39,461 nt of DNA. It comes from Bacteriovoracaceae bacterium (GTDB taxonomy: Bacteria > Bdellovibrionota > Bacteriovoracia > Bacteriovoracales > Bacteriovoracaceae). The position numbers and the translations under genes were made by a program. Positions within the stretch are counted from its first letter, which is position 1. The number at the start of each line of letters is the position of its first letter. The stretch is from contig JAGLCH010000246.1 in the NCBI GenBank assembly GCA_023146355.1, forward strand, positions 1 through 39,461, given 5' to 3'. Below are positions 32,916-39,461 of this stretch, in pieces. The notes below the pieces were generated by a model, which searched no databases, was not told the origin of the DNA, and saw only the letters and a list, made by a program, of their open reading frames with translations.

Positions 32916-32932
32916 GTTCACTCCAGTTTTAT

Positions 32933-34465
32933 TTATTTGAAAATTGGTTTACCTTCAAAAATTTCAGGGATCTCTATATCTAGTATTGAAAGTTTAGTTG
33001 CGCATACATCTTTTAGTGCAAGCTCACCTTCTGCAACTGCAAACTGGCAGTCTTTAAGCTCAGGATGAAAAACAGTAAATGGAACAAGTGAGTAAGTATG
33101 TGATGTATGGGGCTCACCATTTTCGTAGGCCATCATGTCACTGTTTCCGTGGTCAGATGTAACCAGCATCGCAATACCCTCTTGCTCACATTTTTCCATG
33201 AGGCGACCCATGCATGTATCGACAGCTTCAACGGCCTTTACTGCCGCTTCAAAGTTGCCGGTGTGCCCAACCATATCAGGATTGGCAAAATTCACAGTAT
33301 ATGATGTGAAGCTTTTGTCTGATAGTTTATCGACAAGTTTGTCGCAAACTTCAAATGCGCTCATCTCTGGTTTTTGATCGTACGTTTCAACTTCTTTTGG
33401 CGATGCCACAAGTACTCTCTCTTCACCTTCAAACTCAGCTTTTCGGCCACCGTTATAAAAGAAGGTAACGTGAGCATATTTTTCTGTCTCAGCAATTTTT
33501 AGCTGTTTCTTTCCAAGTTTTGAAAGGTACTCACTCATCCCTCCTTCAACATTATCTTTGTTGAACAGGATTGGTAGCTCAATTAGATCAGTAATATATG
33601 GTGTCATGCAGAGAAAGTATCCTGGCATAACTGATCGTTCGAAGAATTCAAAATCAGGCATGGTCATCGCCATTGTCATCTGAATTGTTCTATCTGGACG
33701 AAAGTTCATAAAGAAAACACTGTCGCCTTCTTTAATCGCGGAATTCTTATCAAAAAGAACTGGAGCGACAAACTCGTCATAAATCTTCTTTGAATGTTCA
33801 CCTTTTAGATAATCTGCTGGAGTAAGGTCTGTTACTTCAGCTTCTCCAGTCATTGTCTTAAAAGCGTGTTCAGTCTTTTCCCAACGCTTATCTCTGTCCA
33901 TCGCGATAGCACGACCACTCATTGACGCAAAAGTGAATCCTTCAGTATTCATCATAGATTCAACATATTTTGGACCTGCATCACGTGGAGTATCGCGACC
34001 ATCCATAAAGGCGTGGTAGAAAACTTCCAATCCTTCGCCCGAAAGTCCTGCAATTGCATTTTTGATATGATCAATATGAGAATGGACACCGCCATCTGAA
34101 AGCAGTCCCATGATGTGAACTCTTCCAGTTCCCGACTTCGTTTTTTCTACAAGCTCTTGCATTTTTGGTTGGGCCAAGAGCTCACCCTTTGCAACGCATT
34201 CATTTATCTTAACAAGGTCTTGAAGAATTCTTCGTCCAGCTCCTAAGTTTAAATGTCCAACTTCTGAGTTTCCTGGAGTTCCTTCTGGAAGCCCTACTGC
34301 AAGTCCACCACTTTCAATAGTCGTATATGGATAGTGCTTAAATAGCCTTTTGATATTTGGTGTATTTGCACTTTCAACTGCATTAGTACTAGAGTCTGGA
34401 TTAATTCCATAACCATCTATAATGACTAAAAGAGCTCTGTCGCTCAATCCCTTAATTGATTTCAT
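32933..34465 (-). CDS. gpmI: 2,3-bisphosphoglycerate-independent phosphoglycerate mutase
   Basis: A 510-residue GpmI, a di-manganese alkaline-phosphatase-fold enzyme that interconverts 3- and 2-phosphoglycerate. It has VIIDGYG (D17 metal ligand), nucleophile S67 in GTPGNSEVGHLNLGAGR, HIMGLLSDGGVHSHIDH (about 117-133), MDGRDTPRDAGPKY, MNFRPDRTIQMT and the C-terminal metal motifs VTSDHGNSDMM and HTSHT. The length matches the family (about 510). AAGGTGAG precedes the ATG. It is the first gene of a two-gene glycolysis operon with pfkA. Confidence 0.95.
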   Translation of the reverse strand: MKSIKGLSDRALLVIIDGYGINPDSSTNAVESANTPNIKRLFKHYPYTTIESGGLAVGLPEGTPGNSEVGHLNLGAGRRILQDLVKINECVAKGELLAQPKMQELVEKTKSGTGRVHIMGLLSDGGVHSHIDHIKNAIAGLSGEGLEVFYHAFMDGRDTPRDAGPKYVESMMNTEGFTFASMSGRAIAMDRDKRWEKTEHAFKTMTGEAEVTDLTPADYLKGEHSKKIYDEFVAPVLFDKNSAIKEGDSVFFMNFRPDRTIQMTMAMTMPDFEFFERSVMPGYFLCMTPYITDLIELPILFNKDNVEGGMSEYLSKLGKKQLKIAETEKYAHVTFFYNGGRKAEFEGEERVLVASPKEVETYDQKPEMSAFEVCDKLVDKLSDKSFTSYTVNFANPDMVGHTGNFEAAVKAVEAVDTCMGRLMEKCEQEGIAMLVTSDHGNSDMMAYENGEPHTSHTYSLVPFTVFHPELKDCQFAVAEGELALKDVCATKLSILDIEIPEIFEGKPIFK

Positions 34466-34834
34466 TATCTCACCTTTTTATTTTATTCGTTTAGACACTT
34501 ATCGGATTATTACAATTAATTTACAGTAAATAATTCGTACACTCTATGGAGCATTTTCAGACACAATACCCTGTTTAATCAATACCTTGTGCGAAAGATA
34601 GTATCGATTGCTATGTTTGTTATTTAGTATTTGTTAAGACAATTTAGCTACAAACACAGATTTATGTAGAGCACAAAGTGACTATTTTTTTGACACCTGT
34701 TTTGTGATTAACACTAGTTACAATTGTTAGCGCGGTAAGCTCCCGTAAATACACCGTTGATACGTGCGCCTCTTGGCACAATATTTGCTCTACATAAAGC
34801 ATAACGAAATCAGATCGAACTCTGGGAGAAAAGT
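34466..34834. other. 369-bp intergenic region with long-range inverted repeat
   Basis: No gene of useful length is seen. TTTATGTAGAGCA (34661-34673) and TGCTCTACATAAA (34786-34798) are perfect 13-bp inverted copies 112 bases apart. Between them is a TTGACA (34690-34695), a good -35 box, though no strong -10 sits at 17-18 bases (ACTAGT or CTAGTT). The GC-rich interval 34728-34775 (GCGCGGTAAGCTCCCG...) stands out from its AT-rich surroundings. The region must carry divergent promoters for gpmI and the lipoprotein at 34835, and could encode a small RNA whose ends pair. Confidence 0.45.
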
Positions 34835-35395
34835 ATGAAAAAGCTAACGAGTCTATTTATTGTAATCACTATGAGTGTTTTTATAGCTTCATGTGGTGGT
34901 GGAAACGCATCTTCATCTGGTAGTTCATCAAATGGTGGTAACAACGGCTACCTTAGCAATGATTGTCTAAAGAAAGCTTCAAGCTTTATGAACTCTAATC
35001 GAATTGGAAGTAACCATTATGTCAAAGTACAGATGGTTGAAAAGACATACGCTCCAAATGTGACAGAGAATACCTATTTAAACGACTTTATAACGGTCAA
35101 TACTAATAAGCCCACTATTGACGTTGATTCGTGGGATGAGGAAAGATTGCAAGGTGAACAAGACGCTGAGCTTAATTCAATTTTTGAGCGTGCTGACAAA
35201 TGTACAATTGTAACTGGAAACTCTTATAACAACTATGGTCAGGAACTTGGAGTTGAAATCCAATCAGATAATTTCATTTTCCATATTGATTTTAGCCGAC
35301 CAGCAGAAGTAAATCCTGTAGGCAAACTAGAGCAGAGAAGCAACGGTGCCACAGTCTTTGAATATGTTCAGTATTTTATAGTAAGAAATAGATAA
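34835..35395 (+). CDS. Putative lipoprotein
   Basis: A 186-residue precursor with a lipoprotein signal peptide ending FIASC|GGG (cysteine at residue 20), followed by a glycine/serine-rich linker (SSSGSSSNGGNNG). The mature part has an LKKASSFMNSNRIGSNHYVKVQMVE stretch and an acidic middle (DVDSWDEERLQGEQDAEL) and two more cysteines (about 43 and 126) that could pair. No family is recognised. There is no Asp at +2, so in an E. coli-like system it would go to the outer membrane. GGGAG lies ahead of the ATG. The terminator at 35402-35425 follows. Confidence 0.75.
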   Translation: MKKLTSLFIVITMSVFIASCGGGNASSSGSSSNGGNNGYLSNDCLKKASSFMNSNRIGSNHYVKVQMVEKTYAPNVTENTYLNDFITVNTNKPTIDVDSWDEERLQGEQDAELNSIFERADKCTIVTGNSYNNYGQELGVEIQSDNFIFHIDFSRPAEVNPVGKLEQRSNGATVFEYVQYFIVRNR

Positions 35396-35401
35396 AAATA
35401 T

Positions 35402-35425
35402 GGGGAGCTTCAAGCTCCCCTTTTT
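35402..35425. terminator. Strong Rho-independent terminator, probably two-way
   Basis: GGGGAGCTT (35402-35410) and AAGCTCCCC (35412-35420) form a GC-rich stem around a short loop, followed on the plus strand by TTTTT. It ends the lipoprotein transcript. The minus-strand gene stop (35424-35426) lies in the T-run, and the minus-strand side reads ATATTTTTATC, so it likely serves both. Confidence 0.88.
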
Positions 35426-38150
35426 AGTATATTGTAAGTGTTTGATTGATTATCTGATCAGCACCATCTTCAAAACTCAAAATCATCTCAACTACCTTTT
35501 GTCTCAAGTGAAGTAGTCGGTACATTTCGTAGCTGTAGTGAACCTTGTCTTCTGCAATCTCACCAGGTTTTGGAAATTTAAGATTCAAGTCATCGAGTAT
35601 TGTTTTTTTATCCATAATTGACATCCCGCCAACAGGGGGAGCTTCATCTCCAAATTTGTAAGGTACAATTGAATCTGGCAGCGTAGCAGTGATAAAGGTG
35701 AGTGCCTCAAATGCCTTGAATGATTTTTTTCTATCTCTGCTATACATATTAGATGAAATCGATTCGTATGCGTTAAAATTGAACTTGAAGTTTTCGTCAA
35801 AACTTAAGTGACGATTGATTTGATTGTCCGCTGAAGTAATGACCTGAGGGCCAGAGCTGTATCCGGAGCCACCAAAACCTGAACCTCCAATCTTAAGCAT
35901 CCTCTTGTATCTTAGGTTACGTTGCATCTCATAGTTGAGAAGGTTTTTGGTCAGGATTCTATTTCTGCTGTAGAGAGAGAGCAGTTTTGCTCTCGCTTCT
36001 CTCTCATCTTCACTGAAAATATTCAATTGCTTGCGAGAAAACAAGTTTTGGTAAATATAGGGAAGGATAAGGTCTCCCGCCATAAGAGATTGCTGGGCAA
36101 TGGAAGTATTAATAACAGAAAGTGCAGTGTCCAGTGCATAGAGGGTATCATCCTTCATCGTCATCTCTTCAGAACTGATTTCATCTCTTGAATAAAGCTG
36201 TTGGGGAGACACAGCTCCTGTAAAATATCCTGAAGTACTCTCGATGAAAGACTCTTCTGTGATATCAAAGTATGGAACAACTTCAAGTAGGGTGTACACG
36301 TACCTTTCGATTGCAGAAACATCGAGTAACTCTCTCATTCTATTTGACAGAGCTTCTTGCTCAATTGAAATGTAGTCCTTTGGATTGCGTTTATACGCTC
36401 TAAGGAGCTTTGAGTATTTAGTTGGAATCGCACTAAGGCGGCTTGTAGGAGATGAAAGGGAGGCAAGTAAATGGTTCTGGTTGCCGTTCAGAAAATGCTT
36501 TTTTGCAATATCCCAAAGTGGTCGGTAGATCCCGTAGTTTAATGCTCTAAAAGTTTTATCATCATTCGAAGAATATGCTCTAGCGTAAAAAAGAGGGCTG
36601 AATTCATCTGTTGAAGTTCCAAATAGCTCGGCTAAAGTTCCTTCGCACTGGGCATAGCTTTTTACATTTGCTCGCTTATTGTAGTGCTTAGTTCTTGCCT
36701 GATAGTTTGTAAAATCTCCTGAAAGTAATTTACTGTATCTGCTATATGGTTGAGCTGTAAAACCTGTATTCTTTTTATTATTCTTTTTAACACATTCTTT
36801 GAGCTGCTTTTCTCCCGAAAGCTTTCGAGCGTCACACGAAAAACGAGAATTTAGAAATGTACTACACGCCTTTAAACCGGAGCTCAATTGAGAAAGTTGA
36901 CGAGTGATATCTTGCAGCCCTGCGACTGAATCGTGAAGAATCTCGAAATTAGTATCTAGCTTTTCTGCCGTTAACTTGTGGTAGGTTCCCATTAGTTCAA
37001 TCGATCTTATCTGGAGCTGGTAAAGTTGCTCTTGTCCACGGTAGAGACCCGAGATTGATTTTTGAATGTTTTGAAGTCCACTCATAACCTGCTTGTGGCG
37101 TTCAGCTCCTGCATCAGGTTTCGGCTTTCCAAAGAGCCCAGACAATGTTGCTATCCCCTGTAAAACAGCTACGGGATTACTTGAACTGACTCCAATCGCA
37201 ATTTGGCTCACTCCGGTAATAGTCGTTTGAGCTTGATTGATGGCCTTGGCAACTTTGGCGTATTTCTCTTCATTGATAAGTCCAAAGTTATCAGCGATGG
37301 TAAGTAGCGCACTCGCTGAATCAACAACCTTCTGCGATTTCTCAACTACAATCGCAAAATCTTCAATATAACTTTGTCGCTCAGGTGGAGTTACATTGCT
37401 ATCTTGGGCTTGATTCTTTTGAAGTGATTTAAGATTCCCTTCAGCTTTTGTTAAGACTTTTTCTGTTGCCTCTCCCAACTCTTCTGTAGCTTCAAAGTAG
37501 CTGGCAATAGCACGAGAACTCTTAGAGTTGTACTCATCGATGATGTCTTTTTTGCCCTTGTACTCCTTGCTGTCGCTCTTAAGCTTACTTTTTAATTTTT
37601 CAATTTCCCCACCGTACACTTTGAGAACCTTAATGATTGAAGCAATTGCGCGCGAGTTAACTATTGCGCGAGCCTTGGTGTTTGGTGGGGCAAGTGAGGA
37701 GAAGGAATCGAGATCATCTAGTGCTTTAAATAGCTCTTGAGCGCGTGTGGTATCGTCTTTAATATTTATAATTGACTTAAAACGCTCTTCGTCTTTCTGT
37801 ACAACATAGTGGATGTGAGCATTGACTTGGAGTTGAAATTTACGTTCACTCTTTTCGTTTTTCCCCTTGGCAAGCCCCTCAATGAAATCTGTGATTGGGT
37901 CGAGAAGCGTTGCTCCTTTCCACTTGCCGTTGAGAGTAACGAAGTTCTTAACTTTTGTAATAATATGAGCCGCATCGGCCTGTCGGTCTTGACTGACCTG
38001 AACAATGTTCGCCGCTTCAAGTAATCTGTTGAGATCTCTTTCCAGTTGGTCGGGATTTTCGACAGTAGTGGATTTTACTCCAAAGCCTGCAGCAAGTATT
38101 TGAGTGTGAATTAGTGAAATAATAATGAATAGTGATAAATATTTTTTCAT
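35424..38150 (-). CDS. Large secreted helical protein of unknown function
   Basis: A 908-residue protein started at ATG 38150, which has AGGGA 9 bases upstream and gives a clean signal peptide (MKKYLSLFIIISLIHTQILA, cut before AGFG). The mature protein is mostly charged helix: coiled-coil-like stretches about 150-270 and 335-430. Between them, about 285-340, is a hydrophobic run with IAIGVSSSNPVAVLQGIATL and GLFG. Later come four cysteines (about 430-515), a glycine-rich IGGSGFGGSGYSSG loop (near 755-768) and a mixed C-terminus. It is the last gene of a three-gene operon with two lipoproteins, 11 bases after the second. It may sit in the periplasm, on the surface or be released. No family is recognised. 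Confidence 0.65.
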   Translation of the reverse strand: MKKYLSLFIIISLIHTQILAAGFGVKSTTVENPDQLERDLNRLLEAANIVQVSQDRQADAAHIITKVKNFVTLNGKWKGATLLDPITDFIEGLAKGKNEKSERKFQLQVNAHIHYVVQKDEERFKSIINIKDDTTRAQELFKALDDLDSFSSLAPPNTKARAIVNSRAIASIIKVLKVYGGEIEKLKSKLKSDSKEYKGKKDIIDEYNSKSSRAIASYFEATEELGEATEKVLTKAEGNLKSLQKNQAQDSNVTPPERQSYIEDFAIVVEKSQKVVDSASALLTIADNFGLINEEKYAKVAKAINQAQTTITGVSQIAIGVSSSNPVAVLQGIATLSGLFGKPKPDAGAERHKQVMSGLQNIQKSISGLYRGQEQLYQLQIRSIELMGTYHKLTAEKLDTNFEILHDSVAGLQDITRQLSQLSSGLKACSTFLNSRFSCDARKLSGEKQLKECVKKNNKKNTGFTAQPYSRYSKLLSGDFTNYQARTKHYNKRANVKSYAQCEGTLAELFGTSTDEFSPLFYARAYSSNDDKTFRALNYGIYRPLWDIAKKHFLNGNQNHLLASLSSPTSRLSAIPTKYSKLLRAYKRNPKDYISIEQEALSNRMRELLDVSAIERYVYTLLEVVPYFDITEESFIESTSGYFTGAVSPQQLYSRDEISSEEMTMKDDTLYALDTALSVINTSIAQQSLMAGDLILPYIYQNLFSRKQLNIFSEDEREARAKLLSLYSRNRILTKNLLNYEMQRNLRYKRMLKIGGSGFGGSGYSSGPQVITSADNQINRHLSFDENFKFNFNAYESISSNMYSRDRKKSFKAFEALTFITATLPDSIVPYKFGDEAPPVGGMSIMDKKTILDDLNLKFPKPGEIAEDKVHYSYEMYRLLHLRQKVVEMILSFEDGADQIINQTLTIY

Positions 38151-38161
38151 CTTGATAATCC

Positions 38162-38671
38162 CTACAAACAATTTCCGGAAAGAGTTCTAACCTTTGAGCA
38201 GTCATTAACCTTGATATAGTGGCTTATACCCTTTCCATCAAAATTTTTGGGCATCATGCCCATAATGCCTGGAAATGATCCCTCTTTTATTTTTCTCACA
38301 GTTTGTCTTCCGGGAATAAGAAACCTTCGCCTTTTCTTATCTTCAATCAAGCAGAGTTTGTGGTATTTTCCATTCTTTTTTAGAACTTGATGGGTGCAGC
38401 CATTTAGAAGAAAGGAGTGCTTCATTCTGTTGTACTGTCTAAAGCCAACTAGTTGACCGAGGTCGGTATCCAAAATATCCATGTTTTCATTCAAGAGATA
38501 CCAAACGTCTCCATAGCGCTCGAAAAATTCTAGCGCAGCTAAGGGGGAGACAACGATATCTCCGAGTTCATAGTATGCTTTTTGTTCGCTATCAAATTGA
38601 GCAGGCTTTCTGCCTGCGGGTTGGCAGGAGATCAAACTGAGTAAAAGAGAAATTAATATAAGCTGCTTCAT
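38162..38671 (-). CDS. Putative lipoprotein, paralogue of the adjacent upstream one
   Basis: A 169-residue lipoprotein precursor: LLLSLISC|QPAG places the lipidated cysteine at residue 16. The mature part includes YELGDIVVSPLAALEFFERYGDVW (about 34-57), which matches YEVGAIKMSVLPYNIFIERYGNVW in the lipoprotein at 38681, and both end with an xYIKVxxC segment, so the two are paralogues. Additional basic blocks (KKRRRFLIPGRQ) are unique to this copy. No known domain. It lies 9 bases after the upstream lipoprotein and 11 bases before the large secreted protein, in one operon. Confidence 0.75.
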   Translation of the reverse strand: MKQLILISLLLSLISCQPAGRKPAQFDSEQKAYYELGDIVVSPLAALEFFERYGDVWYLLNENMDILDTDLGQLVGFRQYNRMKHSFLLNGCTHQVLKKNGKYHKLCLIEDKKRRRFLIPGRQTVRKIKEGSFPGIMGMMPKNFDGKGISHYIKVNDCSKVRTLSGNCL

Positions 38672-38680
38672 AGTCGATCC

Positions 38681-39121
38681 TTACTTGCACTCAGATTCAT
38701 CTTCAGGGCAACTGTCTACTTTGATGTAGTAGTTAACTGGAAGAATCGGGATCGCCTTGTCTCCTCTATCTGTAATCTCTTTTTCAGTCGTGATAATTGC
38801 GGGGAAAAAATCAGAGGGCTTTCCAGCTTCGAAGTCGGCATTGTAGTTTACAGCAAGTATCATTCCAGTTCCCTCAGGAAGTACTGAAATACCGGTTTGA
38901 GAGTTGAGCTCACTTCCCTTAATTGTGGTGCCATCAAAAGCTCTCCACACATTTCCGTAGCGCTCAATAAATATATTGTAGGGGAGAACTGACATCTTAA
39001 TGGCCCCAACTTCATAGATATCCCCCCCACTATAACTGGCGATATTTCGTCCACTGTGCTGCGTGCAGGATACTAATAGGGAAAGGCTCAGCAGTGCCCC
39101 AGCGACAATTAACTTCTTCAT
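38681..39121 (-). CDS. Putative lipoprotein, first gene of a three-gene operon
   Basis: A 146-residue precursor started at ATG 39121, with AGGAG 7 bases upstream; the frame extends nine codons further but without a ribosome site. The signal peptide MKKLIVAGALLSLSLLVSC|TQ lipidates cysteine 19. The mature part has GGDIYEVGAIKMSVLPYNIFIERYGNVW (shared with the next gene), a hydrophobic middle (TGMILAVNY) and a NYYIKVDSCPEDESEC end. With Thr after the cysteine it would be outer-membrane bound in an E. coli-like system. Operon promoter signals must be in 39122-39339. Confidence 0.75.
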   Translation of the reverse strand: MKKLIVAGALLSLSLLVSCTQHSGRNIASYSGGDIYEVGAIKMSVLPYNIFIERYGNVWRAFDGTTIKGSELNSQTGISVLPEGTGMILAVNYNADFEAGKPSDFFPAIITTEKEITDRGDKAIPILPVNYYIKVDSCPEDESECK

Positions 39122-39339
39122 ATGAGGTCTCCTTGATCTAAATTTCAATAGTTTGCGTTATCATTATCAGAATATATAAAGAGAAGTTGAGGATAATTAT
39201 TGAGTCTGTCATGCTTTAACTATCCGAAAATATAGAGATTTGTCTTTCTCTGCTAGGTCACAGACCCTTGCTGCTCTATGGTATCGTGTCAATAATGGTG
39301 ATAAGCTATTGATAGTATTAAATTAAACTTAGGCGCGAC

Positions 39340-39461
39340 ATGGAACGACAACTAGTAAGGCTTATCGCTGAGTTTTCAGATGATACTCACGGGAGAAACG
39401 ATTACGATCAGGAAAATGTTTTTGTAAAAGGGGAGGGAGATCTTGAATTTGCTCCACTTCA
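39340..39461 (+). CDS. Truncated gene at the right edge, unknown
   Basis: An open frame from ATG 39340 to the window end (40 codons seen), beginning MERQLVRLIAEFSDDTHG and continuing acidic and polar. It has no signal peptide and no clear Shine-Dalgarno sequence (GGCG lies six bases before the ATG). It is divergent from the lipoprotein operon. The visible part is too short to assign a family. Confidence 0.4.
   Translation, partial: MERQLVRLIAEFSDDTHGRNDYDQENVFVKGEGDLEFAPL

Noticed and set aside
34690..34724. A full sigma-70 promoter from TTGACA to TACAAT
   Set aside because: The spacing is 23 bases, too long; TTGACA may still be a -35 with a poor -10, so no promoter feature is called.
1..39461. 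tRNA, rRNA, CRISPR array, insertion sequence or prophage
   Set aside because: No cloverleaf with a TTCGA arm, no regularly spaced repeats, no transposase or phage genes and no terminal repeats were seen on either strand.

Overview
The window is AT-rich, gene-dense bacterial chromosome with no rRNA, tRNA, phage, insertion sequence or CRISPR visible. Signal peptides, lipoboxes, a secreted EndA-type nuclease, and rRNA-modification enzymes otherwise typical of Gammaproteobacteria (RlmF, RlmG, RluA, SlyX) point to a Gram-negative proteobacterium-like host. The AT-rich composition, divergent sequences and many small lipoproteins and secreted proteins would fit a Bdellovibrionota/Bacteriovoracales-type organism. 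That placement is inference; no marker gene for taxonomy is present.

Layout. 1-6.5 kb: the 5' end of yaaA, a secreted cupin, an HI0933-type flavoprotein, a methyltransferase, an ABC-F ATPase, slyX and small proteins, and an EamA transporter. 6.5-12.2 kb: an RluA-type pseudouridine synthase, a U32 (RlhA/TrhP-type) protein, a HAD phosphatase, a Cys-rich secreted protein and a small protein. 12.2-19 kb: a YbiT/YkpA-type ABC-F protein with one degenerate ATP site, a zinc-finger methyltransferase, rhlE overlapping a SUI1/eIF1-like gene, a GST and a CHASE hybrid histidine kinase. 19-26.2 kb: rlmF, tpx, recQ, a DEAD-box helicase fused to a Jag/KhpB-like RNA-binding module, and a DUF442 phosphatase/rhodanese-like plus persulfide dioxygenase pair behind a palindromic operator candidate. 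26.3-31.8 kb: a GT2 glycosyltransferase, PhnA/YjdM, an RlmI-like methyltransferase, rlmG, a membrane-anchored methyltransferase and endA. 31.8-34.5 kb: a gpmI-pfkA glycolysis operon. 34.8-39.1 kb: an orphan lipoprotein, then a three-gene operon of two paralogous lipoproteins and a 908-residue secreted helical protein. A truncated gene runs off the right edge.

Much of the window serves RNA and the ribosome: at least four rRNA-modification-type enzymes, two ABC-F factors, two DEAD-box helicases and an initiation-factor homologue. The best candidates for something undescribed are the helicase-Jag fusion (22673-24631) and the lipoprotein/secreted-protein operon (35424-39121). Several genes (ybiT, the helicase-Jag gene, the histidine kinase, rhlE) also carry inverted repeats next to their ribosome binding sites.
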